Positions 49,121 to 59,684 of a stretch of DNA of 64,000 bases are shown one piece after another. The stretch's first letter is position 1; every line of letters begins with the position of its first letter. Source of the stretch: Ruegeria sp. YS9 (lineage in GTDB: Bacteria > Pseudomonadota > Alphaproteobacteria > Rhodobacterales > Rhodobacteraceae); contig NZ_CP102410.1 in NCBI RefSeq assembly GCF_024628725.1, forward strand, positions 124,001 through 188,000, written 5' to 3'. The position numbers and the translations under genes were made by a program. The notes beneath the pieces are model-generated. The model did no database searches. It saw only the letters and a list, made by a program, of their open reading frames with translations, and was not told the origin of the DNA.

Positions 49121-50245
49121 TCAGATTCCGATTTCGGAAAAGAAAATCGAAAACAATGCGTCGATTGCAATCACCATGAAAATGGATTGCACGACCGAAG
49201 CGGTTGTGCGCTGCCCCACACTCTGGGCCGACCCTTTGACCTGCAAGGCCTGCCAGCAGGCTATGACCCCGATGACCAATGCAAAGAACGGTGCCTTGAT
49301 CAAGCCAACTGCAAGTTGCCAGACATCGGTGTTTTCTTTCAGACGAGTGACAAACATGCCCGGGCTTACGCCCAGATCGATCCAGCTCATCAGGGCGCCG
49401 CCGAACAGGCCGGCCATATCTGCGACAAAGCCAAGAATGGGCAGCATGATCAGCAACGCCAACACCCGCGGAATAACCAGAACCTCGATCGGGTCAAGGC
49501 CCAGTGTCCGCATGGCGTCGATCTCTTCCTGTACTTTCATCGAACCAATCGAGGCCGTGAATGCCGAACCCGAGCGGCCGGCGACGATAATGGCGGTCAG
49601 CAAAATTCCCAGCTCTCGCAGAATCGAGATCGAAATCAGTTCGACCACAAAGATTTCGGCCCCGAACTGTTTCAATTGTGTCGCACCCTGAAAGGCCAGC
49701 ACGACACCGATCAGAAAACCCATCAGGGCCACGATGGGAAGGGCTTTGACCCCGGTTTCCTCCATATGAGTGACAAGGGCCGCTTTGCGCAGGCGCCACG
49801 GCATGATCAGGGTCCGAAACAAGCGGTGCAGGGTGAGGCCCAGAAATTCGAGGATCGACAGGGTATCCTTCCAGGCTCCGAATGTGCCCTGACCCACGTG
49901 AGCAACCCAGTCCAAAAATCCACGAGGGTCCTCGAGCTTGCCGGGTTTGTCCGGGATACTGCGGGTCACGGTTTCTATCAGCGCCGCATGCGCGGGTTTC
50001 ACGCCTTGAATTTCCAGCGTGGCACCGTTTGACGTGAACCTCCGGCCCAGGTCTGCAACCAGCCAAGCTCCGCCCGTATCCAGTGCTTCGACGCCGGACA
50101 GATCAAAAATGACATTGCCCCCGCAAGGTTGGACCGCAGCAAAATCACGCTCCACGGTTTGCAGGGATTGTGTGAGCAACTCACCAGAAATGCGCACTTG
50201 ATTGCCGCTGGCGTCGCGCTCTGATGTTATCGTTGGCTGCGTCAT
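49121..50245 (-). CDS. mlaE: MlaE-type permease with N-terminal STAS domain
   Basis: A 374-aa protein. Residues 1-95 form a STAS domain (GNVIFDLSGVEALDTGGAW), which in E. coli is the separate protein MlaB. The permease follows, with the MlaE family blocks VGVVLAFQGATQLKQFG, GRSGSAFTASIGSMKVQEEI and DAMRTLGLDPIEVLVIPR, and five hydrophobic helices. Fusion of MlaB to MlaE is common in alphaproteobacteria. It heads the minus-strand operon mlaE-mlaF-MCE-lipoprotein. Confidence 0.92.
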   Translation of the reverse strand: MTQPTITSERDASGNQVRISGELLTQSLQTVERDFAAVQPCGGNVIFDLSGVEALDTGGAWLVADLGRRFTSNGATLEIQGVKPAHAALIETVTRSIPDKPGKLEDPRGFLDWVAHVGQGTFGAWKDTLSILEFLGLTLHRLFRTLIMPWRLRKAALVTHMEETGVKALPIVALMGFLIGVVLAFQGATQLKQFGAEIFVVELISISILRELGILLTAIIVAGRSGSAFTASIGSMKVQEEIDAMRTLGLDPIEVLVIPRVLALLIMLPILGFVADMAGLFGGALMSWIDLGVSPGMFVTRLKENTDVWQLAVGLIKAPFFALVIGVIACWQALQVKGSAQSVGQRTTASVVQSIFMVIAIDALFSIFFSEIGI

Positions 50246-50505
50246 GGTGCCATGTGAAGTAAAACATTCAATGCCCGCAATGACTTTGTGCCATGTGACC
50301 CGGTTTTTGCCGCAAAGAATGGCCTTGGCGTCACGCCGGACCATGAGTTGGAGCAAGCGTAACTGGACACCAGGAACGTATTTTTTCGGTTCAAGTCAGG
50401 CCGGAAAAGAAAACGCAGGGCTGCTCGACTAATCGGTTGCGCGAAGATCGGAAGCGGGACACATTCCGCTGCGGAACCCTGGGTGCGGAATTCGGAGAAG
50501 TCGGT

Positions 50506-52038
50506 ATGCATCACGCCAAGAACGTTCTGTTCATCATCATCGACCAATTGAGGGCAGATTGCCTGAACGGCGCTCTGGCCGAGCACGTGAAGCTACCGAA
50601 CCTGCGGGCTTTCATGGACGAAGCGGTGAGTTTTACGCGCCACTTCTCTGTCACCAACCCCTGTGGGCCATCCCGCGCATCGATTTTGACCGGCCAATAC
50701 GCGATGAACCATCGTTCCGTGCGAAATGGTACGCCGCTGCGTCATGACACGCCGAACATCGCCACGGAAATGCGAAAGGCGGGTTATATGCCGATGCTGT
50801 TCGGGTACACCGATACGTCTGCCGACCCCCGAGTCCATGATCCCAACGACCCCGTGCTCAAATCTTACGAGCAATCGATGAACGGGTTCCTTGAAGTTGT
50901 CGAAATGCGCCTGGAAGAGTCATACCCCTGGCAATCGTATTTGATGAAGAAAGGCTACACGTTCGATACATATTGGGATGTCTACAAGCCTGTCTCTCCG
51001 GATGGTCAAACGCCCAGGCTGAACGACCCGGCCATGTATCGGGCGGAACACAGCGACACAGCCTTCCTGACCGATGCGTTTCTGGACGGTATTGCACCTC
51101 ATCGTGGCCAGGGGTGGTTTGCTCATCTGACGTACATCCGTCCGCATCCACCTTTGGTTGCGCCTGCTCCGTATAACGACATGTACGATCCGGCGGATAT
51201 ACCGCTGCCGCAGCGATTGCCGAGCGAAGCCGCTGAGAAGGCGCTTCATCCGTTTTTCGGGCCAAAGCTGGACGCCTATACGGCAGAAAAGTTTGTTCAT
51301 GGCTTTGCTGGTGTTGAGCCAACGGATGAAAATTTACGCACTTTGCGCGCCGTTTATCTGGGATTGGCGACCGAGGTCGATCACCATATCGGGCGCGTTG
51401 TTCAGTATCTCAAGGACAGCGGGCAATACGACGATACCATGCTGATCATAACGGCTGATCATGGCGAAATGCTGGGCGATAGGTACAGCTGGGGGAAAAT
51501 GACTGTGTACGATGCGGCCTATCACACACCGTTGATGATACGCCTGCCGGGGAACGAGGCACGGGCCGGCGCAAAAGTCACCGTTCCTACCGAATCAATT
51601 GATGTCACGCCGACAATCCTTGATTGGATTGGGCAGACAGTTCCAAACGCCATGGATGGCAGGTCTTTGCTGCCCTTGTTGCATGGCGACGTTCCCGATG
51701 ACTGGCGCAGCTATTCCTTCAGCGAGCTGGATTTCTCGGAACCCGAAGAACCGACCGTCTGGCAACAGCGGTTGGGAACGGGCAACAGTGATTCATGTCT
51801 GGGAATATTGCGGGACGAACGATTCACGTTGATCGAATTTGCAGCTGACCTCCCGCCGATCCTGTTTGACCACCAGGGACAGGGAGAATTCGAAAATCTT
51901 GCGGAAAACCCCGAGTTTGCGGACGATCTTGCCCGGTTGGGCAGACAGATGCTGCGCCATCGGATGCGAAACATGGATCATACCTTGTCGTTGCACTCCA
52001 TCACGTCCGAAGGCGCGAAGTCCCGTTCCAGGTATTAG
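50506..52038 (+). CDS. Sulfatase-family hydrolase (sulfatase or phosphonate monoester hydrolase)
   Basis: A 510-aa alkaline-phosphatase-fold enzyme. Metal ligand Asp13 (FIIIDQLRADC), the formylglycine site Cys53 in NPCGPSRASILTGQY (CxPSR), and the second metal site TADHGEMLGDRYSWGK are intact. The size and DQLR start resemble choline sulfatases and phosphonate monoester hydrolases; substrate not decidable. It lacks a signal peptide, so it should be cytoplasmic. ATG 50506 has GGAGAAG upstream and homology begins there. An anaerobic or FGE-type maturase must be elsewhere. Confidence 0.88.
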   Translation: MHHAKNVLFIIIDQLRADCLNGALAEHVKLPNLRAFMDEAVSFTRHFSVTNPCGPSRASILTGQYAMNHRSVRNGTPLRHDTPNIATEMRKAGYMPMLFGYTDTSADPRVHDPNDPVLKSYEQSMNGFLEVVEMRLEESYPWQSYLMKKGYTFDTYWDVYKPVSPDGQTPRLNDPAMYRAEHSDTAFLTDAFLDGIAPHRGQGWFAHLTYIRPHPPLVAPAPYNDMYDPADIPLPQRLPSEAAEKALHPFFGPKLDAYTAEKFVHGFAGVEPTDENLRTLRAVYLGLATEVDHHIGRVVQYLKDSGQYDDTMLIITADHGEMLGDRYSWGKMTVYDAAYHTPLMIRLPGNEARAGAKVTVPTESIDVTPTILDWIGQTVPNAMDGRSLLPLLHGDVPDDWRSYSFSELDFSEPEEPTVWQQRLGTGNSDSCLGILRDERFTLIEFAADLPPILFDHQGQGEFENLAENPEFADDLARLGRQMLRHRMRNMDHTLSLHSITSEGAKSRSRY

Positions 52039-52151
52039 GATCACTGCCCGCTTTCGTCCTCTTTTCAGTTGGATCAGGCAAGTTGCATGGGACGTTTTGT
52101 CGTTCATCAATTCCACTACCGGCGCATCAATTCTGATGGTACCCATGGGGT

Positions 52152-54062
52152 GTGGAGAAGACGAACCTGGACATCACCGAACAGCGCATAAAGGCGATGA
52201 CGACTGCCGGACTGAATCTCATCGGTCAGGCGCTTTCGATCTATGACAGCAACCTGAAACTGGTGCTGAGCAATCGTCGGTTCAAGGAAATGTTCGACCT
52301 GCCGGACGAGCTGGTCGAACGCGGAGCCTTGTTTCGGGATACCATCCATTTTCTCGCCAGCCGTGGCGAATACGGTGACGAAGAAAGTGTGGAAGAAATG
52401 GTGAACCTGCGCGTCGAGCAGGCTTTGGCGTTTGAGCCTCATTACATGGAACGCGTAAGGCCCAACGGGCAGGTTATCTCGATAGAAGGCGCGCCGCTGC
52501 CGCAGGGTGGATGGGTTGCGGTCTATACCGACATAACCGGCACCCGGCGTGCAGAAAACCTGCTGCGGGCGCGATCGGAAGAACTGTCGGAACAATTGCT
52601 CGGCCACGCCGAAGAACTGTCAGCAACCAACCGAAAGCTTGCGGCCACCATCAAGGCATTGGAAGAGGCCAAACGCGAGCTGACCGAGATCGAAGCCCGC
52701 ACACGCATGATGACGGAAATGATGCCGGCTCATATCGCGCATTTGGATAGCACTGGTCGATATGACTACTCCAACCGCCGTTTGAGTGCGGTCCTGCCGG
52801 GGCGCCCGTCGGAAATTCTGGGGCTTCACATATCTGAAGCGCTTGGTGCCGCCGCGTTTCGGCGGGTCGAAGCGCATCTGGCAAAAGCATATGGCGGAGA
52901 AGCTTCCGTATTCGAGTTCAACGAGGATCAGGATTCCCGCCGCATCCGGGTTTCGTTCACGCCGGATGACGCCGGTGGCGTCTATGTAATGTCGGTTGAT
53001 ATCACCGAAGAAACGCAGGCGCGCGTCGTTTTGCAGCAAACGCGCCGGCGGGCCATGGCCGCCCAGATGACCAGTGGATTGGCTCATGACTTCTCCAATT
53101 TGCTGACGATCATCCTTGGGATGCAGTCCAAACTGAACAAAATGGACCTGCCGGATGAAGCACATGAACTGGTTGCCGCGACACAGCAAACCGCGCGTCG
53201 GGGTGGGCAATTGCTGAACCGAATTGCAGACATGACCGGGAACCGAACGCCACAGCCTCAGGCCACGGACATGAAGGCGCTGCTGGAAGACCTGAGAATA
53301 TTGGCCTCGCCTTCCTTGCCGCGCGGCGTCGGTTTGTCGGTGGTCAACACTTTGCCGGACCGGGCTTTGATGCTGGATCCGGGAATGGTGCAGGATGCGT
53401 TGCTGAACCTGGTGCTGAATGCGCGGGATGCCTGCGGCAGTTCGGGCCAGATTACGATAAGCGCGCACACCATCGGAGAAATTTGGGTTGAAATCGCCGT
53501 ATCAGACACTGGCCCGGGCTTTACACCCGAGGCGCTGGAAAAGGCGCTGAACCCGTTCTTTACCACCAAGGGAAGCGACGGGTCGGGGCTGGGTCTGCCC
53601 ATGGTGTATGACACTGTGAAGCTCGCCGGTGGCGATTTGCATCTCAAAAACACGCCATCAGGCGCGTCCGTCGTTTTGCGGTTGCCCTATCGGCCAGCTC
53701 CGCCCGTGCAAGGCGGTTTGGTGCTTCTGGTCGAAGACAGTGAAGATCTGCGGGGTCAGTTTCGGGACATGCTGGTAGAACTGGGCTTCGCCGTCATCGA
53801 GGCCAATTCGGTAGATGAAGCGCTGGTACTGATAAACAGCGTTGAAGACATTTCTCTTGTCCTGTCCGACATCCGTCTGGAAGGAAGTGGTACCGGTCTG
53901 GACATATTGCGACAGGTGAAGCCGGGATTGCCATGTATCCTTATGACATCGCTGCCCAGTTCGGACCCGTTGTACCAGCGCGCCCTTGCGTTAGCCCCGG
54001 TGTTGCGTAAACCGTTTTCGCAGGCTCAATTGTCAGCTCTGATCCAAACCGAGGCCGCCTGA
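52152..54062 (+). CDS. Soluble hybrid histidine kinase (PAS-PAS-HisKA-HATPase-REC)
   Basis: A 636-aa kinase without membrane helices. Two PAS-like regions (about 15-130, with DSNLKLVLSNRRFKEMFDLP, and 185-290), joined by a coiled coil at 135-185. The HisKA box is SGLAHDFSNLLTIILG with His312; the ATPase shows NLVLNARDA, DTGPGF and GSGLGLPMV. A C-terminal receiver domain begins near residue 515 (LVLLVEDSEDLRG) with LVLSDIRLEG holding the phospho-acceptor Asp. GTG start at 52152 chosen for lack of a better one. It overlaps the response-regulator gene by one base, so they form a pair. Confidence 0.88.
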   Translation: MEKTNLDITEQRIKAMTTAGLNLIGQALSIYDSNLKLVLSNRRFKEMFDLPDELVERGALFRDTIHFLASRGEYGDEESVEEMVNLRVEQALAFEPHYMERVRPNGQVISIEGAPLPQGGWVAVYTDITGTRRAENLLRARSEELSEQLLGHAEELSATNRKLAATIKALEEAKRELTEIEARTRMMTEMMPAHIAHLDSTGRYDYSNRRLSAVLPGRPSEILGLHISEALGAAAFRRVEAHLAKAYGGEASVFEFNEDQDSRRIRVSFTPDDAGGVYVMSVDITEETQARVVLQQTRRRAMAAQMTSGLAHDFSNLLTIILGMQSKLNKMDLPDEAHELVAATQQTARRGGQLLNRIADMTGNRTPQPQATDMKALLEDLRILASPSLPRGVGLSVVNTLPDRALMLDPGMVQDALLNLVLNARDACGSSGQITISAHTIGEIWVEIAVSDTGPGFTPEALEKALNPFFTTKGSDGSGLGLPMVYDTVKLAGGDLHLKNTPSGASVVLRLPYRPAPPVQGGLVLLVEDSEDLRGQFRDMLVELGFAVIEANSVDEALVLINSVEDISLVLSDIRLEGSGTGLDILRQVKPGLPCILMTSLPSSDPLYQRALALAPVLRKPFSQAQLSALIQTEAA

Positions 54063-54763
54063 TGACGCAACCGCTGGTTACCATCCTCGACGACGAACCC
54101 GAAATCCGACGCATCCTGACGGACGCTCTGGAGGATGCCGGTTTCCGAACGCAGAGTTTTTCCCGCGCGCGAGAGTTCGAGGCTGCGCTCAATCGTGTGA
54201 CGCCTGATGTCTGTCTGGTCGACCTGTCTTTGCCGGACACGGATGGGCTGGCGTTGGTTCATCGTCTGGCGCTGGAACAAGGCGCGGCCGTGATCATCAT
54301 TTCGGGGCGGGCGCAGGTGCAGGACCGTGTTACGGGGCTGGAACTTGGCGCAGACGACTATATTACGAAACCGTTTGACCCTGCGGAAGTCGTGGCGCGG
54401 ATCAGGGCAAGGTTAAGAACACCCCGCACTCAGACCTCACATTCGGATACGGCGGAATTCAACGGCTGGACCGCACATTTTGACCGATATGTTCTTGAAA
54501 GTGACACAGGTGAGGAAACACCATTCAGCCATGCCGAGGGGGAAGTCCTTCGTCTGTTTCTGGAAAGCCCCAAGCGGCTGATCAGCAGGGGGCAAATGCA
54601 GGAGTCCCTGGGCGGTGCAGCCGGCGACAGTTTTGACAGGGCGATGGATGTTCGGATTTCCAGGTTACGCACAAAGCTGGGAGAGGACCCCAAGAACCCG
54701 CGGTTGATCAAGACGATCTATGGAGCAGGGTATATATTCTTGGGTGATGTTGGTTGGAAGTAG
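54062..54763 (+). CDS. OmpR-family response regulator
   Basis: A 233-aa regulator: receiver domain with acidic pocket ILDDEPE, phospho-acceptor Asp54 in CLVDLSLPDTDG and Lys in YITKPFDP; C-terminal winged helix (LISRGQMQESLGG, then SRLRTKLGEDPKNPRLIKTI, then YGAGYIF). It starts in the stop codon of the kinase gene. Target genes unknown; the type I secretion operon lies just downstream but in the opposite direction. Confidence 0.92.
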   Translation: MTQPLVTILDDEPEIRRILTDALEDAGFRTQSFSRAREFEAALNRVTPDVCLVDLSLPDTDGLALVHRLALEQGAAVIIISGRAQVQDRVTGLELGADDYITKPFDPAEVVARIRARLRTPRTQTSHSDTAEFNGWTAHFDRYVLESDTGEETPFSHAEGEVLRLFLESPKRLISRGQMQESLGGAAGDSFDRAMDVRISRLRTKLGEDPKNPRLIKTIYGAGYIFLGDVGWK

Positions 54764-54902
54764 ATGCAGATCCGACCGGTAGAAACTTGGTCAGATGAGT
54801 TGTTTTCCATGTCTGTTTGAACCGCCCCGGTTTTCCCGGAGGCTGCTGACACCGTGATATCCATATTGGAACCCACTCGACTGTCCCCAATTGCCCCATC
54901 GC

Positions 54903-56213
54903 TCATTCGCGCAGTGCCTGATCCTTTATTTTAACAACCGGTTGCAGAACATAATCCAGCACTGATTTCCGGCCAGACAGAATGTCCACTTCGGCGATCA
55001 TTCCAGGTATGATTTCGACTGCTATGCCATTCCCGTCAAGCATGGTGCTTTTGGTTCGGATTTCGACCACAAAGACCTCTTCGTCATTCCGCTCTGATCG
55101 TGTGACCGTGTCTGCACCGATGCGGATGATTTCACCATCCAACGCCCCGTATCGTGCGAAATCATAAGCCGTGATTTTGACCTTCACAGGCTGACCCGCG
55201 TGCAGAAACGCAATGTCCTCAGGCTTTACATAGGCTTCAACCAGCAATGTGTCGTCCAGCGGCACGATTTCAACAAGGTCCTCTCCACTGCGGGCGAGAC
55301 CGCCGATGGTTGAGCGATGAATCCGGTTTACAATGCCGCGTACCGGAGACCGAACCTGCGCCCTTGACGCCCGGTCGCGCAAAGCGGGCAGGGCGGGTTG
55401 CAAAGCAGCCAGCTCGGCAGTGGCAAGCGCCAGGTCCGTCAGCGCGGCGCTGCGAAACCGGCTTCGCACCGCCTGAATCCGATCGTCGATTTCGTCCAGG
55501 CCCGTTTGCAATCTGTTGGTTACAGCTTCTGCCCGCACCTTGCGACCGCGCCATTCGGCTTCACTCCGCCGCAACGCAAGCAATGTTGTTGCAGGCTCCA
55601 TTTGACGCTCGACCAGCGGCGCCATGATCGCCCTTTCTTCGGCCAGGACCAACAGGGTTTCCTCTGCCGTCACTTGATCGACCAGGCCTTCCTCAAACTC
55701 TCGCTGTTTTTGCTGACGCTGACGCTCCAGGATGGCTATTTCTGCCTCCAATTCGGCCCGCCGTCCTTGGTACAGCGCGGTTTCAGATTGCACGACGGTA
55801 GGCGCGCCGTTGATCAGTTGAACATCGAAATCCAGTTGTGTCCCATCAATTTCAGACCGAAGACGTTGGATGCGCGCCATCAGCCCGAATGCGCGTTGCT
55901 GTTCCTGACTGAGCTGACTGTCAATTTGAGTTGTTTCAAGCTCCATCAGCAGTGAACCTTTTTCGACCAGCTGGCCTTCGCGCACGTGCAATGACTGCAA
56001 TACGCCGGGCTCGGTGGCTTCGATCAGCTGAATGTCGCCGGAAGGCACGATCCGGCCGTCCACGCGCGTGACATCGTCCAGTTCGGTCAGATGCGCCCAC
56101 AATACGGCGGCGATCAGGCAGAGCAGAATCACCAAAAGCAGCAAGGAACTCCGAACAGGAGAGCGTCCCTGCATCTCTCGTGCCAGAGAGGCCAGATCAG
56201 GATGCTGCGACAT
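54903..56213 (-). CDS. Type I secretion membrane fusion protein (HlyD family)
   Basis: A 436-aa adaptor with one transmembrane helix (residues 22-42), lipoyl half (GDIQLIEATEPGVLQSLHVR), a long coiled-coil hairpin (about 90-270) and the C-terminal beta-barrel with the family end EVDILSGRKSVLDYVLQPV. This RTX-adaptor ending (HlyD/PrtE type) separates it from drug-efflux adaptors. It overlaps the ABC transporter gene by 17 bases. It links the inner-membrane ABC protein with the TolC-like channel. Confidence 0.92.
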   Translation of the reverse strand: MSQHPDLASLAREMQGRSPVRSSLLLLVILLCLIAAVLWAHLTELDDVTRVDGRIVPSGDIQLIEATEPGVLQSLHVREGQLVEKGSLLMELETTQIDSQLSQEQQRAFGLMARIQRLRSEIDGTQLDFDVQLINGAPTVVQSETALYQGRRAELEAEIAILERQRQQKQREFEEGLVDQVTAEETLLVLAEERAIMAPLVERQMEPATTLLALRRSEAEWRGRKVRAEAVTNRLQTGLDEIDDRIQAVRSRFRSAALTDLALATAELAALQPALPALRDRASRAQVRSPVRGIVNRIHRSTIGGLARSGEDLVEIVPLDDTLLVEAYVKPEDIAFLHAGQPVKVKITAYDFARYGALDGEIIRIGADTVTRSERNDEEVFVVEIRTKSTMLDGNGIAVEIIPGMIAEVDILSGRKSVLDYVLQPVVKIKDQALRE

Positions 56214-58344
56214 TCAGGTGCCTCCCTGTCCGACGAACATGTTGCGTCAGCATGCTTTTGGGGCCGTCTGCCGCGATTTTCCCGTGTTCAAGGATGATGA
56301 CTCTGTCAACAAGCTCCAACAGGCTGGTTCTGTGTGTAATGACAACCATGGTGGACTCTGCCGCGCATTCTTTCAGACGTTGGATAACCTGGGCTTCGGT
56401 TTTGACATCCATCGCGCTTGTTGGTTCATCCAGCAGGAGAACCGGCGGACGGCCTATGAGTGCCCTTGCCAGGGCAATGGCTTGCCGCTGTCCGCCAGAG
56501 AGGCCTTCGCCGCGTTCCGCGAGTTGAAGATCGTAACCCCCGGGATGGTTGGCTAAGAAATCCTCAACCCCGGCGGCGCGGCCTGCTTCGATCAGTTCGC
56601 GATCTTTGGGCCGGATTGCGCCACTTGCGATATTGTCTCGGACAGATCCGGAAAAGAGCCATATGTCTTGCAGGACGGATCCGATATTGCGGCGCAGATC
56701 GCCAGGATCGATCTGGCGTATATCAAGGCCGTCGAACGTAACAGATCCAACACGCGGCGCATACAATCCCAGCATCAGACGTGCGATGGTGCTTTTTCCG
56801 CAGCCAATCTGACCCAGGATCGCCACTTTTTCACCCGGTTTGATCGTGAATGAAACGCCTTGCAGGGTATCTTCCCCCTGGTCAGGGTAGGAAAAATACA
56901 CGTTGTTGAAGGCGATCTCTCCTTTGAAATGGGGCCGGTTCACCCATGTTCGGCCTTGTGGGCGTTCGCTTTCCGCCATCATCAGCGCGTTGAGGTTTCG
57001 GTATGCACTTCGGGCTTGGTTAAGCCTTGTCAACGTCTGAGCCAGTTGCCCCAAAGGTGCCAGGGCCCGCCCTGTCAGCATCACCGAGGCAACCAAAGCG
57101 CCCATGCTGGTCTGCCCGTCTGTGATCAGAAAAACACCATAAAATACGATCAACACCTGAGCAGCTTGTTGCGTAAAACCGGTCAGGTTGAGGGCAAATT
57201 GTGTAACGGCCCGGCTCTGAGCACCGTGCGAGGATTGCCGTTCTATCGCCTGCTCCCAACGGGAACGCATTTGCCGGCCAGCGGCCGTTGTCTTTAGGGT
57301 TTCCAGGCCCGAGACAGCTTCGACGAGGACCGATTGTTTGGATTGCCCGTCAGACAGGCTCTTTTCTGCCATGCGGGACAGAAGCGGCTGTACGGCCAAA
57401 CCTGTCAGCAGAACCACTGGTACGGCCAGAGCCGGGACCAATGCCAGTTGTCCGCCGACCAGGTAAATGACAAAAACGAACAACCCGATGAACGGCAGAT
57501 CCACGACGGCAACAAGCGTTGCGGACGTGAAGAACTCGCGCAGGGTCTCGAATTCACGGATGGTACTGGTCATGGCGCCGGTGGATCCCGAGCGCGACTT
57601 CATCTGGATATTCAGAACGTGGTCGAAAATTCGCCGTCCCATCAGCAAGTCGGCTTTTTGCCCGGCCTTGTCGATGAACGCGGCCCGCAGCAGTTTCAGC
57701 GCGAAGTCAAAAAGAAGCGCCAGAGCCACGCCTGCCGTCAAGGCAATGAGCGATTCGGTTGCCTCATTGGGCAACACACGGTCATAGACGACCATAATGA
57801 AAATTGACGTCGACAAGCCAAGTAGGTTTGCCAGCGCCGCAGCAAGAGCAACCTGTACGTAAGTCCATCGATTGGCGGACAGTGCCGCGCGAAACCAATG
57901 ACCTCGGTAAGCTGTGTGGCCGGCGTCCTGTTCATCTGTATGATTTCGCCGAAACAAGACAGCGAAACCGGTGTAGGATTTGGCCAGCCGTTCTTCTGAA
58001 ACTTCGCCGATTCCTTCGCCAAGTTCCGGGTCGTAGACCAGTAAGGCACCGTTTTTTGTGCGGCCATGGTACACAACGGCCTTGTTTTCGGTCATCAGCA
58101 ACAAGGCCGGAGCCAATGCTTCGTCAAAACTCGTGATGCGCCGCTCGCCATAGCCCGCCTGTAGACCTGTGTTTTCCGCTACCGAGATGATGTCACGAAC
58201 AGTCAGATCCCCGTCTGAACCGGTCTGCGACGCCTGGATCGTTGCAAGGGTCAGAGGGCGTTCAAGCGTCGCGGCAATGTTCAAAAGGCAGGCTTCGTAG
58301 CATGTCAAGCGAGCGCGGTCTTGCATTGATTCCAACGTGCTCAT
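56197..58344 (-). CDS. Type I secretion ABC transporter with degenerate C39-like domain
   Basis: A 715-aa exporter. Residues 1-135 resemble a C39 peptidase domain but no Q..C catalytic pair is in place, so it is a C39-like substrate-docking domain, as in HlyB/LapB. Membrane domain about 160-440; nucleotide-binding domain with Walker A GQIGCGKST, signature LSGGQRQAIALARAL and Walker B LLLDEPTSAMD. ATG 58344 overlaps the tolC stop by four bases. It likely exports the adjacent giant adhesin. Confidence 0.92.
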   Translation of the reverse strand: MSTLESMQDRARLTCYEACLLNIAATLERPLTLATIQASQTGSDGDLTVRDIISVAENTGLQAGYGERRITSFDEALAPALLLMTENKAVVYHGRTKNGALLVYDPELGEGIGEVSEERLAKSYTGFAVLFRRNHTDEQDAGHTAYRGHWFRAALSANRWTYVQVALAAALANLLGLSTSIFIMVVYDRVLPNEATESLIALTAGVALALLFDFALKLLRAAFIDKAGQKADLLMGRRIFDHVLNIQMKSRSGSTGAMTSTIREFETLREFFTSATLVAVVDLPFIGLFVFVIYLVGGQLALVPALAVPVVLLTGLAVQPLLSRMAEKSLSDGQSKQSVLVEAVSGLETLKTTAAGRQMRSRWEQAIERQSSHGAQSRAVTQFALNLTGFTQQAAQVLIVFYGVFLITDGQTSMGALVASVMLTGRALAPLGQLAQTLTRLNQARSAYRNLNALMMAESERPQGRTWVNRPHFKGEIAFNNVYFSYPDQGEDTLQGVSFTIKPGEKVAILGQIGCGKSTIARLMLGLYAPRVGSVTFDGLDIRQIDPGDLRRNIGSVLQDIWLFSGSVRDNIASGAIRPKDRELIEAGRAAGVEDFLANHPGGYDLQLAERGEGLSGGQRQAIALARALIGRPPVLLLDEPTSAMDVKTEAQVIQRLKECAAESTMVVITHRTSLLELVDRVIILEHGKIAADGPKSMLTQHVRRTGRHLNVAAS

Positions 58345-59684
58345 TTCACCTCGTTCCAATTGCCAAGCGAAATTCCGAGCAGGTCCAGAATGTCTCCGGT
58401 AAGGCTCAGAGCCGCGTAGTTGGTCAGAAAATAACTCTGTTCGGCCAGAATCAGGCGTTCTTGCGCATTTACGTAATCGCGTTGAGCGTCCAGGATTTCG
58501 ATCAGGCTGCGACGCCCAATCGAGAACTGTGCGCGGGACGCAGTAACGCTGTCGGCATTGGCACTTGCCGCAATACGGGCCGCGCGCAGCCGTTCCGCGC
58601 CTGCTTTTTGATCGGATCGAATAAAGCCCAGCTCCCGCATGATTTCGCGAACCAATTGCTCTCTCGCGAATTCCGTTTCTTTCACTTTGGCTTCTGCTGC
58701 TGCGATGGCGGCGCGGCGTTGGCCGGTGCTGTCCAGCTCGTAGTTGAAAGAAAGATCGACGCCAAAATTTGCATCCCGAGTGTCATCCTGGTTGGCAAAT
58801 GCGGCGACCCGAACATTCGGTTTCCGCCGCGCCTGAGCTGCCGACCACTCCGCTTTGGCTGCCAGCAAGCCAGCATCCGCTCTGCGGATCTGAGGGCTGT
58901 TCATCACGATCTGGGCATCACTTCTATTCAGCAGTGGGGCCGGTACAGGAGGGGGCAATGAGCCAGGAAAAGTCCCGAACACTTCTCGAAACCGCGCTTC
59001 GGCCCGATCAGTTCGTGCTCGTGCGTCAGCAAGTCTTGTACGTGCATCCGCCATTCTGGATTGTGCGGTCAGCACATCTGCATTTGAACCGGCGCCACCC
59101 GCTGTGCGTTCCGAAATCTGACGCACCAGTTCTTCATGGACCGAGACATTGTCGGCCGCGATGCGGAGCAACTTTCGTTGATCAAGGACAAGCACATAGG
59201 TCTCGATGGCGGCCAGAGCCGTGGCCGATGCCGTCTGAATTTGATCGCCCCGTGTTTCCAGAACACGTGCCCGGGCTGCCGTCAGATCCCCCGAGGCAGC
59301 CCCACCGTCATAAACCAATTGTGAAATTCTCAGATAGGGTGAAACATCTGCAATATCCGATTCGACCCGTTCGGACCGTGCATTTATTCCCAACGATATC
59401 TGTGGAAGAAAGGCGCCTTCGGCCGCATCTTGATTGGCTGATGCGATATCCATCCTGGTATTACTTTGCGCCAGTGTCGGGCTTGTCTCTACCGCCTGGC
59501 GCACGCGTTGCCCGAATGCACTGCTGCTGAGCTTTGCCGATGGCTTTGCTGCCCCGGCACCGGTGGTCCCGGGTGCAAAGGATACTGCCACTGAAGTCAA
59601 ATCAGGAGGCGGCGTGCAGGCAGACAACGGTATTGCAAGCAGAGCGAACGCAACCCAGGACAACACTGCTTTACAGGAACGCAT
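58341..59684 (-). CDS. TolC-family outer-membrane channel, apparent lipoprotein
   Basis: A 447-aa outer-membrane efflux protein with two repeats of long helices (about 60-250 and 255-440). The signal peptide ends in a lipobox-like IPLSAC, so the mature protein may be lipidated, as in OprM/NodT-type proteins rather than E. coli TolC. ATG 59684 has AGGAGG six bases upstream and lies inside the end of sapC; the longer in-frame start is unlikely. It completes the type I secretion trio. Confidence 0.88.
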   Translation of the reverse strand: MRSCKAVLSWVAFALLAIPLSACTPPPDLTSVAVSFAPGTTGAGAAKPSAKLSSSAFGQRVRQAVETSPTLAQSNTRMDIASANQDAAEGAFLPQISLGINARSERVESDIADVSPYLRISQLVYDGGAASGDLTAARARVLETRGDQIQTASATALAAIETYVLVLDQRKLLRIAADNVSVHEELVRQISERTAGGAGSNADVLTAQSRMADARTRLADARARTDRAEARFREVFGTFPGSLPPPVPAPLLNRSDAQIVMNSPQIRRADAGLLAAKAEWSAAQARRKPNVRVAAFANQDDTRDANFGVDLSFNYELDSTGQRRAAIAAAEAKVKETEFAREQLVREIMRELGFIRSDQKAGAERLRAARIAASANADSVTASRAQFSIGRRSLIEILDAQRDYVNAQERLILAEQSYFLTNYAALSLTGDILDLLGISLGNWNEVK